Part shown: piece after piece, positions 9,095 through 17,057 of the stretch | Layout: each line of letters begins with the position of its first letter | How positions within the stretch are numbered: the stretch's first letter is position 1 | DNA from: Oscillospiraceae bacterium | GTDB lineage: Bacteria > Bacillota > Clostridia > Oscillospirales > Ruminococcaceae | Direction of reading: 5' to 3' | DNA: 19,436 nucleotides | Assembly: GCA_019423445.1 (NCBI GenBank) | Contig: JAHZBJ010000001.1 | Span: 43,974 to 63,409 of the forward strand | Position numbers and translations under genes: made by a program | The notes under the pieces: generated by a model | The model's input: only the letters and a program-made list of their open reading frames with translations | Database searches by the model: none | Told to the model about the DNA's origin: nothing

Positions 9095-9898
9095 TCATTT
9101 GAGCAGGATGTTCATGGCAATTACTGCCGCCAGACAGAGGATCACCGCGGCGGACGCCACAAAGTCTCCCGTCCCCATGTGGAGCTGCTTCATCCTGGTG
9201 CGGCCTTCGCCCCCCCGGTAGCAGCGGCACTCCATGGCCAGGGCCAGTTCATCTGCCCGGCGGAAGGAGGAGACAAACAGCGGAATCAGGATGGGGATCA
9301 GGGCCCGGGCCCGCTGCATCAGGCCACCGGACTCCAGGTCGGCGCCCCTGGCCTTCTGGGCGGAGATGATCTTATCCGTCTCCTCGATAAGGGTGGGGAT
9401 GAACCGCAAAGCGATGGTCATCATCATCGCCAGCTCATGGACGGGGAAATGGAGCCGCTTAAAAGGGGAAAGGAGCCGCTCGATGCCGTCGGTGAGGGCG
9501 ATGGGGGAGGTGGTGTAGGTGAGCAGGGAGGTGCCCGCGATAAGGCAGATGATCCGTACCGCCATAAACACAGCGGTGCTGATTCCCTCCCGGGTCACCT
9601 TAATAATCCACCATTCAAAGACAGGCTCCCCTGTCACAAAAAGCATGTTCAGCACCGCGGTGAAGATGATGATGGGCACCACCGGCCGCAGGCTCTTGAG
9701 GATCATGGAAAGGGGGATCCGGCTGATGATGTACGCACCAAAGCCGAAGACCACTCCCAGGGCCAGGGCCCAGGGGTTCTGGGCCACAAAGAGGATGATG
9801 ATATAGCCCAGGGCCAAAAGGATCTTCACCCTGGGGTCCAGCCGGTGGACCGGGGATTTGCCGGGGAAGTACTGGCCAATGGTGATGTCTTTGATCAT
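9095..9898 (-). CDS. ecfT: Energy-coupling factor transporter membrane subunit EcfT
   Basis: A 267-residue membrane scaffold that joins the two ECF ATPases to interchangeable substrate-binding S components for vitamins or metals. Seen: the family N-terminus IGQYFPGKSPVHRLDPRVKI, several hydrophobic helices, and the two cytoplasmic coupling motifs QKARGADLESGG and CRCYRGGEGRTR, followed by a final C-terminal helix. In the second coupling motif the usual Ala-Arg pair reads Cys-Arg. Its ATG overlaps the ecfA2 stop as ATGA, so translation is coupled. No S component is encoded in the window, which fits a group II module shared by S components encoded elsewhere. Confidence 0.96.
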   Translation of the reverse strand: MIKDITIGQYFPGKSPVHRLDPRVKILLALGYIIILFVAQNPWALALGVVFGFGAYIISRIPLSMILKSLRPVVPIIIFTAVLNMLFVTGEPVFEWWIIKVTREGISTAVFMAVRIICLIAGTSLLTYTTSPIALTDGIERLLSPFKRLHFPVHELAMMMTIALRFIPTLIEETDKIISAQKARGADLESGGLMQRARALIPILIPLFVSSFRRADELALAMECRCYRGGEGRTRMKQLHMGTGDFVASAAVILCLAAVIAMNILLK

Positions 9899-10761
9899 TT
9901 CACCAGCCCCCTTTCCCTAGCCTTCCCAAGGATCTGATCCCGGGCCGCCTCCACGGTGTAAACCCTGGGATCCACGTCCAGGCCGTCCGCCCGGAGCCCC
10001 AAAAACACCCGGGAGACCTGAGGTACCGCAAGGCCCATCTTCCCCAGCTCCTCCGCCCGGCCAAAGACGTTCTCCACCGTATCGTAGCAGAACAGCCGGG
10101 ATTTATTCATCACCATGGCCATAGTGGCGTTTTTGGCGATGTCCTCCATGCTGTGGGAGACCAGCAGCACGGTGTTTTTCTTCTCCTGGTGGTACTCCCG
10201 GATCTCCCCCAGGATCTTATCCCGGCCCTTGGGGTCCAGCCCGGCGGTGGGCTCGTCCAGGATCAGCACCCGGGGGTCCATGGCCAAAACACCGGCGATG
10301 GCTACCCGGCGCTTCTGGCCGCCGGAGAGTTCAAAGGGGCTCTTTTGAAGCTTGTCCTCGGAAAGGCCCACAAACCGGGCCGCCTGGCGCACCCGGGAAT
10401 CCACCTCCTCGGGGGTCAGGCCCATATTGGTGGGCCCGAAGGCGATATCGCTGTACACCGTCTCCCCAAAAAGCTGGTACTCCGGGTACTGGAACACCAG
10501 CCCCACCTGGAACCGGAAGGCCCGGAGCTTGGACTTGTCCGCCCAAAGGTCCTCCTCCCCGATGTACACTTTGCCGGAGGTGGGGGTCAGCAGCCCGTTG
10601 AGGTGCTGAATCAGGGTGGACTTGCCGCTGCCGGTATGCCCGATGACCCCGACGTACTCCCCCTCCTCAATGGAGATGGAAACGTCCTCCACTGCCACCT
10701 TCTCGAAAGGGGTCCCCTGAGAATAGGTGTGGGTGAGATGCTCGGTTCTGATTGACGTCAT
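9895..10761 (-). CDS. ecfA2: Energy-coupling factor transporter ATPase EcfA2
   Basis: A 288-residue ABC ATPase that pairs with EcfA1 to drive the ECF transporter. Seen: Walker A GHTGSGKST (41-49), Q-loop GLVFQYPEYQLF, signature LSGGQKRRVAIAG, Walker B VLILDEPTAGLDPKGR, H-loop LVSHSMEDIA, and a C-terminal EcfA-type extension. The EYQLF after the Q-loop and the LDPKGR D-loop fit EcfA2 rather than EcfA1. The ATG at 10761 has GGAGGTCACC directly upstream. It overlaps ecfT at its 3' end. A 100-base GC-rich gap with a GCGGGG-GGAG-CCCCGC hairpin separates it from the membrane-protein gene upstream, which could reduce read-through. Confidence 0.95.
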   Translation of the reverse strand: MTSIRTEHLTHTYSQGTPFEKVAVEDVSISIEEGEYVGVIGHTGSGKSTLIQHLNGLLTPTSGKVYIGEEDLWADKSKLRAFRFQVGLVFQYPEYQLFGETVYSDIAFGPTNMGLTPEEVDSRVRQAARFVGLSEDKLQKSPFELSGGQKRRVAIAGVLAMDPRVLILDEPTAGLDPKGRDKILGEIREYHQEKKNTVLLVSHSMEDIAKNATMAMVMNKSRLFCYDTVENVFGRAEELGKMGLAVPQVSRVFLGLRADGLDVDPRVYTVEAARDQILGKARERGLVK

Positions 10762-10861
10762 ATGGTGACCTCCAAAAAATCCGATCCGGTCCGCCGCGCC
10801 CCGCGCTGGCCGCCGGCCTCTGGTATGGGAAGCGGGGCTCCCCCCGCCGGAAAAGCAAATC

Positions 10862-11308
10862 TCAAAGCTCCGGAGCGTTACCCTGGCGGTATTCCTCCCA
10901 GGCCCGCCTGGCTCTCCCTGTAAAGCTCAGGACCAGCACAGCCCCAAACAACAGGATGCACGCCGGGTACAACAGGATGGGCACGCCGGTGGCGGCCACC
11001 GGCAGCAGCCCCAGAATCAACCCGGCGCCCCCCAGGGCAAGGCCCATGGAGCCGCCCCACCGCAGTCCCGCCAAAGCCCCCAGGGTCAGGGCCAGGGCGA
11101 TCAGCTGCTGGGCTGGCATCATCAGCTCCCACCAGGTGAGTCCCTGTTCCCCCGTCATGGCGCCGGGGCCCATGGCAACCGCCACCAGGGCGGTCCCCAC
11201 TGCAGTGGAAACCAGCGGAGCACACCAGAGCCAGAGCCGTGCAAACTTATAGAACAAAAACACTGCCGCGGCAGGCACCAGCACAAAATAGACGATGAGG
11301 AAAGCCAT
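10862..11308 (-). CDS. Unidentified five-helix membrane protein inside the ECF operon
   Basis: I do not recognise this 148-residue protein. It is strongly hydrophobic, with about five predicted helices (roughly residues 3-20, 26-46, 63-82, 87-106 and 108-130). A Trp/Met-rich short loop (LTWWELMMPAQQ) follows the second helix, and the C-terminus is short and basic (TGRARRAWEEYRQG). The ATG at 11308 has GGGAGG at good spacing, and the gene begins 18 bases after the ecfA1 stop. It therefore looks like a genuine, co-transcribed gene between the two ECF ATPases. It lacks the coupling motifs of EcfT, and it is somewhat short, with no S-component signature I can name. An S component, a small accessory subunit or an unrelated membrane protein all remain possible. 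Confidence 0.75.
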   Translation of the reverse strand: MAFLIVYFVLVPAAAVFLFYKFARLWLWCAPLVSTAVGTALVAVAMGPGAMTGEQGLTWWELMMPAQQLIALALTLGALAGLRWGGSMGLALGGAGLILGLLPVAATGVPILLYPACILLFGAVLVLSFTGRARRAWEEYRQGNAPEL

Positions 11309-11326
11309 CCCGTTCCTCCCTTTCCC

Positions 11327-12169
11327 TCAACCCAGGAGCTTTTCCAGCTCCTGAATGCATTCTTCCTCGGTGATGATATCCTCCCGCACCGGCAGCCCCG
11401 CCTGCCGGAGCTGGTGCATCAGCTCGGTGACCTGAGGCACATCCAGCCCCACCGATTTCAGCCGGTCCACCTGGCTGAACACCTCCCGGGGTGTCCCGTC
11501 CATAAGGATGCGGCCGCTGTCCACTACCACCACCCGGTCGCACTGGGCAGCTTCATCCATGTAGTGGGTAATGAGGGCCACTGTGATGCCGTAGTCCCGG
11601 TTCAGGGCGCGGAGGGTCTTCATCACCTCGGCCCGGCCCCGGGGGTCCAGCATGGCGGTGGGCTCATCCAGAACAATGCACTTGGGCCGCATGGCGATGA
11701 CTCCCGCAATGGCCACCCGCTGCTTCTGCCCTCCCGAAAGCTGATGAGGGGCGTGCTCCCGGTATTCGTACATCCCCACCGCCTGGAGGGCGTCGTCCAC
11801 CCGGCGTCGGATCTCCTCAGGGGGGACCCCCATGTTCTCCAGGGCAAAGGCCACATCCTCTTCCACGATGGTGGCCACAATCTGGTTGTCGGGGTTCTGG
11901 AATACCATCCCCACCGTCTGGCGGATGTCATAAAGGCGGTCCTCGTCGGCGGTGTCCATCCCCGCCACCATCACCCGCCCCTGCTGGGGCAGAAGGATGG
12001 CGTTAAAGTGCTTTGCCAGGGTGGATTTCCCGCTGCCGTTGTGGCCCAGCACCGCCAGGAACTGTCCCTTGGGCACCTGGAGGCTTACATCCTCCAGTAC
12101 CGGCAGGGCCAGAGAGCTTTCCTCGTCATAGGAAAAATACACATGAGTCGCCTGGATGATCTCTTCCAT
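11327..12169 (-). CDS. ecfA1: Energy-coupling factor transporter ATPase EcfA1
   Basis: A 280-residue ABC ATPase, partner of EcfA2. Seen: Walker A GHNGSGKST (42-50), Q-loop GMVFQNPDNQIVATIVEEDV, which is the EcfA1/CbiO signature, then LSGGQKQRVAIAG, Walker B CIVLDEPTAMLDPRGR, and H-loop LITHYMDEA. I chose the ATG at 12169 because family members start just before the HVYFSY strand. AAGGAG lies 13 bases upstream and overlaps the stop of the methyltransferase gene, suggesting coupling. An in-frame start 16 codons earlier would overlap that gene and adds no conserved sequence. It is the first ECF gene of the cluster. Confidence 0.95.
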   Translation of the reverse strand: MEEIIQATHVYFSYDEESSLALPVLEDVSLQVPKGQFLAVLGHNGSGKSTLAKHFNAILLPQQGRVMVAGMDTADEDRLYDIRQTVGMVFQNPDNQIVATIVEEDVAFALENMGVPPEEIRRRVDDALQAVGMYEYREHAPHQLSGGQKQRVAIAGVIAMRPKCIVLDEPTAMLDPRGRAEVMKTLRALNRDYGITVALITHYMDEAAQCDRVVVVDSGRILMDGTPREVFSQVDRLKSVGLDVPQVTELMHQLRQAGLPVREDIITEEECIQELEKLLG

Positions 12170-12186
12170 TCCTTTATCGTCGCTCC

Positions 12187-13071
12187 TTACTTTCGGGATA
12201 CCTCTTTGCTGATACACAGGGCGGTGGCGCCGCAGGGCAGCACATACCCCGACTCCCGCACCGGCAGGCCGATCTCCCCGGAGGAGGTTTCTCCCCGGCC
12301 GGGGAACCTGCGGGCCACTGTGGTCCCCAGAATATATTCCATCACCGCCGGAGAAAGGCCGGTGGTATAGGAGTTGATGGCGAAAAACAGAGGGTTCTGG
12401 GTCAGGACCCCGGCACAGAGGTCCACCAGGTCATAGACGCTGTCCTCCAGCTTCCAGACTTCCCCGCCCGGACCGCGCCCGTAAGAAGGGGGGTCCATAA
12501 TAACGGCGTCGTAGAAGCTCCCCCGGCGGATCTCCCGTTCCACAAACTTCCGGCAGTCGTCCACGATCCACCGCACCGGCTTGTCCAAAAGCCCCGAAAG
12601 GGCCTGGTTCTCCCGGGCCCAGGACACCATCCCCTTGCTGGCGTCCACATGGCACACCTGAGCCCCTGCCGCAGCACAGGCCAGGGTAGCCCCTCCGGTG
12701 TAGGCGAAGAGGTTCAGCACCCGCACCGGGCGCCCCGCCTCCCGGATCAGCTCCCCGAAGAGGTCCCAGTTCACCGCCTGCTCCGGGAACAGGCCGGTAT
12801 GCTTGAAGCCGGTGGGGCTGATCTTGAACCGCAGCGCCCCGTAGGAGATCTCCCAGAACTCCTTCCGGAGACTCCGGCGCTCCCAGCTCCCCCCTCCCTG
12901 GGAGGAACGGTGGTACCGGGCCTGGGCCTGTTCCCAGAGAGGGCCTTTGGGGGTGTTCCAGATCACCTGGGGGTCCGGCCGGATCAGGGTTACGTCTCCC
13001 CAGCGTTCCAACTTTTCCCCGCCGCTGGCGTCCAGCACCTCAAAGTCCTTCCAGCCTGTGGCTGCGCGCAT
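12187..13071 (-). CDS. Class I SAM-dependent RNA methyltransferase, RlmI-like without PUA domain
   Basis: A 294-residue Rossmann-fold methyltransferase of the RlmI/COG1092 group, whose best-known member makes m5C in 23S rRNA. Seen: an N-terminal beta region, HTGLFPEQAVNWD (91-103), SAM motif I LNLFAYTGGATLACAAAGA (119-137), the acidic end of strand 2 HVDASKG (141-147), IVDDCRKF, and the catalytic-type motif MDPPSYGRG (192-200). E. coli RlmI is about 400 residues with an N-terminal PUA domain; here that domain is absent, so the exact RNA target is uncertain. The ATG at 13071 has AAAGGAG upstream. It lies 19 bases after glmM and 17 before ecfA1. Confidence 0.85.
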   Translation of the reverse strand: MRAATGWKDFEVLDASGGEKLERWGDVTLIRPDPQVIWNTPKGPLWEQAQARYHRSSQGGGSWERRSLRKEFWEISYGALRFKISPTGFKHTGLFPEQAVNWDLFGELIREAGRPVRVLNLFAYTGGATLACAAAGAQVCHVDASKGMVSWARENQALSGLLDKPVRWIVDDCRKFVEREIRRGSFYDAVIMDPPSYGRGPGGEVWKLEDSVYDLVDLCAGVLTQNPLFFAINSYTTGLSPAVMEYILGTTVARRFPGRGETSSGEIGLPVRESGYVLPCGATALCISKEVSRK

Positions 13072-13090
13072 GGTCCTCTCTCCTTTTTGC

Positions 13091-14449
13091 TCAAGCTAGA
13101 TTTTTTTGAATGGCCTCCACAATGCGGTTGGCAATGGAGGTGATTTGCTCCAAATTGGGGCCCTCCACCATCACCCGGATCAGGGGTTCGGTGCCCGAGG
13201 GGCGGATCAGCACCCGGCCGGCGTCCCCCAGTTCCTCTTCGCAGGCCCGGACGGCGTCGGAGATCTCCAGGCTCTCCGCCAGCCCCGCTTTCATGTCCAC
13301 AGTGGCTTCCATATTCACCAACACCTGGGGCAGAATGGTGATGACCTGGGCCAGGCGGCTCAACGGCTCCCCGGTCTCCCGCATCACTCCCATCAACTGG
13401 ACCGCCGAGAGCTGGCCGTCCCCAGTGGTCATGTAGTCGGTGAAGATGATGTGTCCCGACTGTTCCCCGCCGATGTTGTAACCCTCAGCCAGCATGGTTT
13501 CCAGGACATAGCGGTCCCCCACCTTGGTGGTTTTGACCCGGATACCGTTCTCCCGGGCGAAGTTCATAAAACCGAAGTTGCTCATCACCGTTACCACGGC
13601 GGTGTTCCCCTGGAGGACTCCCCGGCGCTTCATCTGGGAGGCAAAGATGGCGATCATCTGGTCGCCGTCCACCACCGCACCGGTCTCGTCCACCGCCAGG
13701 CACCGGTCCGCGTCCCCGTCAAAGGCCACCCCCAGGGCATACCCGCCCTGGCGGACCCGTTCCCGGAGCCCCTCCACATGGGTGGAACCGCAGTCCCGGT
13801 TGACATTGATGCCGTCAGGGGCGTCTGCCACAAAGTCCGCCTTGGCCCCCAGCATCCCAAAAAGCTGCCGGGCGGTACGGCTGGCACTGCCGTTGGCGCA
13901 GTCCACCAGCACCCGCATGCCGGAAAGGGGCTTCTCCCCGGGGAGGGTGGAGGCGATATGCCGGATGTATTCCTCCGCCAGCTCCTCCTGGGTGGTGTGG
14001 CGTCCCAGAGCTTCCGCCTCCGCCAGAGCCATGGGCTTCGCGTTGTCCAGGATCATGGCTTCGATCTCCGCTTCTTCCCCGTCGGTGAGCTTGTAACCCC
14101 GGGGGCCGAAAACCTTGATGCCGTTAAAAGGAAACGGGTTGTGGCTGGCAGAGATCATTACCCCGGCATCCATGCCGTGGTTCACCGTGAGCCAGGCCAC
14201 GGCGGGGGTGGGCACCACCCCCAGGGAGACGCAGTCCGCCCCCCCGGCGCAAAGGCCCGCCACCAGGGCGGCTTCCACCATATCCGAAGAGAGACGGGTG
14301 TCCTTGCCGATAAAGACCCGGGGCTTTCTCTCCCCCAGGCGTTCCCGGAGAACGGTGGCCAGGGCCTGGCCCACCTGCCCCGCCCGCTGGGCTGACAGAT
14401 CCCGGTTGGCTACCCCCCGGATACCGTCTGTTCCAAATAATCTTCCCAT
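13091..14449 (-). CDS. glmM: Phosphoglucosamine mutase
   Basis: A 452-residue GlmM that converts glucosamine-6-phosphate to glucosamine-1-phosphate, feeding UDP-GlcNAc for peptidoglycan. Seen: start MGRLFGTDGIRGVAN, phosphoserine loop MISASHNPFPFNG with Ser102 as the phosphorylated residue, metal loop FDGDADR, sugar loop GGEQSGHIIF, and phosphate-binding RPSGTEPLIRVMVEG near the C-terminus. Length is exactly typical. The ATG has GGAGG 7-8 bases upstream. It starts 18 bases after ruvB and is followed closely by the RlmI-like gene, so it sits in the middle of the ruv-ecf transcript. Confidence 0.97.
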   Translation of the reverse strand: MGRLFGTDGIRGVANRDLSAQRAGQVGQALATVLRERLGERKPRVFIGKDTRLSSDMVEAALVAGLCAGGADCVSLGVVPTPAVAWLTVNHGMDAGVMISASHNPFPFNGIKVFGPRGYKLTDGEEAEIEAMILDNAKPMALAEAEALGRHTTQEELAEEYIRHIASTLPGEKPLSGMRVLVDCANGSASRTARQLFGMLGAKADFVADAPDGINVNRDCGSTHVEGLRERVRQGGYALGVAFDGDADRCLAVDETGAVVDGDQMIAIFASQMKRRGVLQGNTAVVTVMSNFGFMNFARENGIRVKTTKVGDRYVLETMLAEGYNIGGEQSGHIIFTDYMTTGDGQLSAVQLMGVMRETGEPLSRLAQVITILPQVLVNMEATVDMKAGLAESLEISDAVRACEEELGDAGRVLIRPSGTEPLIRVMVEGPNLEQITSIANRIVEAIQKNLA

Positions 14450-14467
14450 AAGGAATCCTCCGTTTGT

Positions 14468-15532
14468 TCAGTCATTGAGCAGGCTCAGCTGGGCGTCCCC
14501 ATCCCCGCTTCCCGGGGCCTTCATTCCCAGGTGCTCGTAGGCCCTGGCGGTGACGCAGCGGCCCCGGGCAGTGCGGCTCAGGAATCCTTCCTGCATCAGG
14601 TAGGGTTCGTAGACGTCCTCGATGGTCACCGCTTCCTCCCCTACTGCCGCCGCCAGGGTATCCAGCCCCACCGGGCCACCTTTATAGGCGGTGATAATGG
14701 TCCGCAAAATCCTCCGGTCGATGGCGTCCAGGCCCATGGGGTCCACTTCCAGGCGGTCCAGAGCCTCTCCGGCAATGCCGGCGGTAATGGAGCCATCCCC
14801 CATCACCTGGGCGAAGTCCCGGACCCGCTTCAGGAAGCGGTTGGCGATCCGGGGGGTGCCCCGGCTCCGGCGGGCCAGCTCCCGGGCGCCGGTGGGGTCG
14901 CAGGGGATCCCCAGGATCCCGGCGCTTCGGGTGATGATCTGGGTCAGCTGCTCCGGCGTATAGAGTTCCAGCCGGAAGATCACCCCGAAACGGTCCCGGA
15001 GAGGGCCGGTAAGCTGTCCCGCCCGGGTGGTGGCTCCCACCAGGGTAAACCGGGGCAGGTCGATGCGGATGGACCGGGCGGAGGGCCCTTTCCCCAGGAT
15101 GATATCCAGGGCGAAGTCCTCCATGGCGGGGTAAAGGACCTCCTCTACGCTGCGGTTGAGGCGGTGGATCTCATCAATAAAGAGTATGTCGTTTTCTTCC
15201 AGATTAGTCAGCAGGGCCGCCAGGTCCCCCGGCTTCTCAATGGCAGGACCGGAGGTGGTGCGGATGTTCACTCCCATCTCGGCGGCGATAATGGTGGCCA
15301 GAGTGGTTTTCCCCAGGCCGGGAGGGCCGTAGAGAAGAACATGGTCCAGGGGTTCCCCCCGCATTTTGGCCGCCTCAATAAACACCCGCAGGTTCTCCTT
15401 GGCCTTATCCTGGCCAACATATTCCTCCAGGGTCTTGGGCCGCAGGGAGTTTTCCGCTTCGCTGTCGTCCCGGATATATTCACTGGTGACGATGCGGTTC
15501 TCAAAATCGCTGTCCTTGTCGAACATCCCCAC
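14468..15532 (-). CDS. ruvB: Holliday junction branch-migration ATPase RuvB
   Basis: A 354-residue hexameric motor that moves Holliday junctions together with RuvA. Seen: RPKTLEEYVGQ near the N-terminus, Walker A GPPGLGKTT (69-77), Walker B ILFIDEIHR (117-124), sensor 1 LVGATTRAGQLTGPLRDRFG, sensor 2 region RSRGTPRIANRFLKRVRDFA, and a C-terminal winged helix with EPYLMQEGFLSRTARGR. Translation most likely starts at GTG 15532: AAGGGGGG lies eight bases upstream, overlapping the end of ruvA. The ATG two codons later would be 14 bases away. Only three bases separate it from ruvA. Confidence 0.97.
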   Translation of the reverse strand: MGMFDKDSDFENRIVTSEYIRDDSEAENSLRPKTLEEYVGQDKAKENLRVFIEAAKMRGEPLDHVLLYGPPGLGKTTLATIIAAEMGVNIRTTSGPAIEKPGDLAALLTNLEENDILFIDEIHRLNRSVEEVLYPAMEDFALDIILGKGPSARSIRIDLPRFTLVGATTRAGQLTGPLRDRFGVIFRLELYTPEQLTQIITRSAGILGIPCDPTGARELARRSRGTPRIANRFLKRVRDFAQVMGDGSITAGIAGEALDRLEVDPMGLDAIDRRILRTIITAYKGGPVGLDTLAAAVGEEAVTIEDVYEPYLMQEGFLSRTARGRCVTARAYEHLGMKAPGSGDGDAQLSLLND

Positions 15533-15535
15533 GGT

Positions 15536-16153
15536 TTACACCCCCCTTGAAAGCTTTCGCAGCGCGCCCTTGATCAGGCCGTCCACCGGCAGCTCCGGAT
15601 CCAGCCCCGCCACAGCGGCGGCGGCCTCGCTCTGGCCGTAGCCCAGGGTCACCAGGGCGGCGACCGCCTCCCCCTGGGCCGACGGGGTATCCGCACCGGC
15701 CAGAAGTTCCAGCCCCGGCAGCCCGGCTCCGGCGGCTCCTCCTGCCAGCTCCTCGGTGGTCACCTTATCCCGGAGCTCCAGAATGATCCGCTGGGAAATC
15801 TTGGGCCCCACCCCCGGAGCCTTCACCGCTTTGGCATCCCCCGCCGCAATGGCCAGCATCAGCCGCTGGGGGGTGGTGGTGGAGAGGATAGCCAGGGCCG
15901 CCTTGGGCCCTACTCCGGACACCCCGATGAGAAGGCGGAAACACCGCAGCTCCTCCTGGGTAAAGAAACCGAACAGCTCCAAGGCGTCCTCCCTGAGATA
16001 CAGGTGGGTCAGGAGGGTCACCTGGCTCCCTTTTGGGGGAAGCTTCGCCAGGGTACTGGTGGTGGTGGAACAGCGGTAACCAACCCCGCCGGCCTCCACC
16101 ACCGCGAAGCCCGGTTCCACACAGATGAGCTTTCCTGTAACGCTGTAGATCAT
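15536..16153 (-). CDS. ruvA: Holliday junction DNA-binding protein RuvA
   Basis: A 205-residue RuvA that binds the four-way junction and recruits RuvB. Seen: an OB-fold N-terminus starting MIYSVTGKLICVEPGFAVVE, two helix-hairpin-helix motifs (LIGVSGVGPKAALAIL and APGVGPKISQRIILELRDK), an Ala/Gly-rich flexible linker, and the C-terminal three-helix domain that contacts RuvB (AVAALVTLGYGQSEAAAAVA). The ATG has AAGGAG eight bases upstream. An 83-base gap follows ruvC, with no clear signal in it. Confidence 0.97.
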   Translation of the reverse strand: MIYSVTGKLICVEPGFAVVEAGGVGYRCSTTTSTLAKLPPKGSQVTLLTHLYLREDALELFGFFTQEELRCFRLLIGVSGVGPKAALAILSTTTPQRLMLAIAAGDAKAVKAPGVGPKISQRIILELRDKVTTEELAGGAAGAGLPGLELLAGADTPSAQGEAVAALVTLGYGQSEAAAAVAGLDPELPVDGLIKGALRKLSRGV

Positions 16154-16236
16154 GGATATCTCTCCTTGGCGGCTGCCCGCCTTTGTTTTGATGGTTTCTC
16201 CTGAGAGTCAGGCCCCCTGGGGATCCGGCTCCCGTC

Positions 16237-16740
16237 CTAGCGGCGCTGGAGGTTCTTTTTAAAGAGGAGGGAGTCCCCCACGTTTCCGTGACAGATGGCG
16301 ATGGCCAGGGCGTCGGCGGCGTCGTCGGGCTTTGGCACCTCCCGGAGCCGCAGCAGGTTTTTGGTCATCTCCATCACCTGGCGCTTTTCGGCGGTTCCGT
16401 AGCCAACCACCGCCATTTTCACCTGCATGGGAGTATATTCAAACACAGGCAGCCCGTGCTGATGGCAGCACAGAAGGATAACCCCTCTGGCCTGGGCCAC
16501 CCCCATAACAGTGGTTTGGTTGTGAGTGGCAAAGAGCTGTTCCATGGCCACCGCTTCAGGGCGGTACTTTTCCAGAGCCACGGTAAGCTGGTCGTAGATG
16601 GTCTGAAGGCGGGTCCCCATCTCCTCCCCTGCCGGGGTGGTGATGGCTCCGTAATCCACCAGGGCATATTTCCCTCTGGCGCAGTCCACCACGCCGCAGC
16701 CAACAATGGCGTAGCCCGGGTCGATGCCGAACACCCGCAT
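16237..16740 (-). CDS. ruvC: Holliday junction resolvase RuvC
   Basis: A 167-residue endonuclease that cuts Holliday junctions. The four acidic metal-binding positions are present: Asp7 in FGIDPGYAIVG, the Glu in AVAMEQLFATHN, and the aspartates in KPDDAADALAIAICH. Length is typical. The ATG at 16740 has a GGGAG ribosome site. It is the first gene of the ruvCAB-glmM series and is driven by a strong promoter at 16804-16832. ruvC, ruvA and ruvB together form the whole resolvasome. Confidence 0.97.
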   Translation of the reverse strand: MRVFGIDPGYAIVGCGVVDCARGKYALVDYGAITTPAGEEMGTRLQTIYDQLTVALEKYRPEAVAMEQLFATHNQTTVMGVAQARGVILLCCHQHGLPVFEYTPMQVKMAVVGYGTAEKRQVMEMTKNLLRLREVPKPDDAADALAIAICHGNVGDSLLFKKNLQRR

Positions 16741-16803
16741 CCCTTCCGCTCCCTTCTGCTTGTCCCGTTTTCCGGAACCTCGCTTTTACCCATAAGTATT
16801 TTT

Positions 16804-16832
16804 ATTATATCACAGCCGAGCCGCCTTGTCAG
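16804..16832 (-). promoter_or_regulatory. Promoter of the ruvC-led operon
   Basis: On the minus strand, -35 CTGACA (16827-16832) and a perfect TATAAT (16804-16809) are 17 bases apart, and the -10 is preceded by TGA, giving an extended -10. The leader would be about 57 bases. No Firmicute LexA box (CGAAC-N4-GTTCG) was seen around it, so the ruv genes may be constitutive here. Confidence 0.85.
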
Positions 16833-16921
16833 TATCCTACAACCATTATTCCGGGGCTTCATGGAATATTCACAGATTTCTCCCTTCGACGGCCCTTTCT
16901 GAGAAAAATCAAAATTAGGGC

Positions 16922-16950
16922 TTGATTTTTTTCTCGTGTCTGTGTATAAT
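16922..16950 (+). promoter_or_regulatory. Promoter of tRNA-Val
   Basis: TTGATT (16922-16927), a 17-base spacer and TATAAT (16945-16950) lie 31 bases before the first base of the tRNA, the usual distance for a tRNA promoter. It is divergent from the ruvC promoter, with about 90 bases between the two -35 boxes. Confidence 0.85.
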
Positions 16951-16981
16951 GTAAAAGCTGTCAATTCTTTGCGTCTCACAT

Positions 16982-17057
16982 GGGCGGTTAGCTCAGCTGG
17001 AAGAGCACCTGCTTGACGTGCAGGGGGTCAGGGGTTCAAGTCCCTTACCGCCCACCA
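16982..17057 (+). tRNA. tRNA-Val(GAC) with encoded CCA
   Basis: A full cloverleaf can be drawn. Acceptor stem GGGCGGT/ACCGCCC, D stem GCTC/GAGC, anticodon stem CCTGC/GCAGG with loop TTGACGT (anticodon GAC at 17015-17017, reading GUC valine codons), and T arm AGGGG-TTCAAGT-CCCTT with one G-T pair. The discriminator is A at 17054, and CCA is encoded at 17055-17057. It has its own promoter and terminator, so it is a single-gene unit. Confidence 0.97.

Noticed and set aside
6986..9937. A 983-codon open frame on the plus strand
   Set aside because: It runs antisense across the DUF5711-like gene, truA and ecfT, which are clearly real. Its protein is full of Gly, Pro and His with no domain pattern; it is a product of high GC.
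10762..10861. A riboswitch before ecfA2
   Set aside because: The gap is only GC-rich sequence with one simple hairpin; no conserved riboswitch core could be recognised.
13106..14395. A 429-codon plus-strand frame opposite glmM
   Set aside because: glmM has all its active-site motifs on the minus strand; the antisense product is His/Gly/Pro-rich with no recognisable fold.
16741..16981. A LexA/SOS box at ruvC
   Set aside because: No CGAAC-N4-GTTCG or close variant is present around the ruvC promoter.
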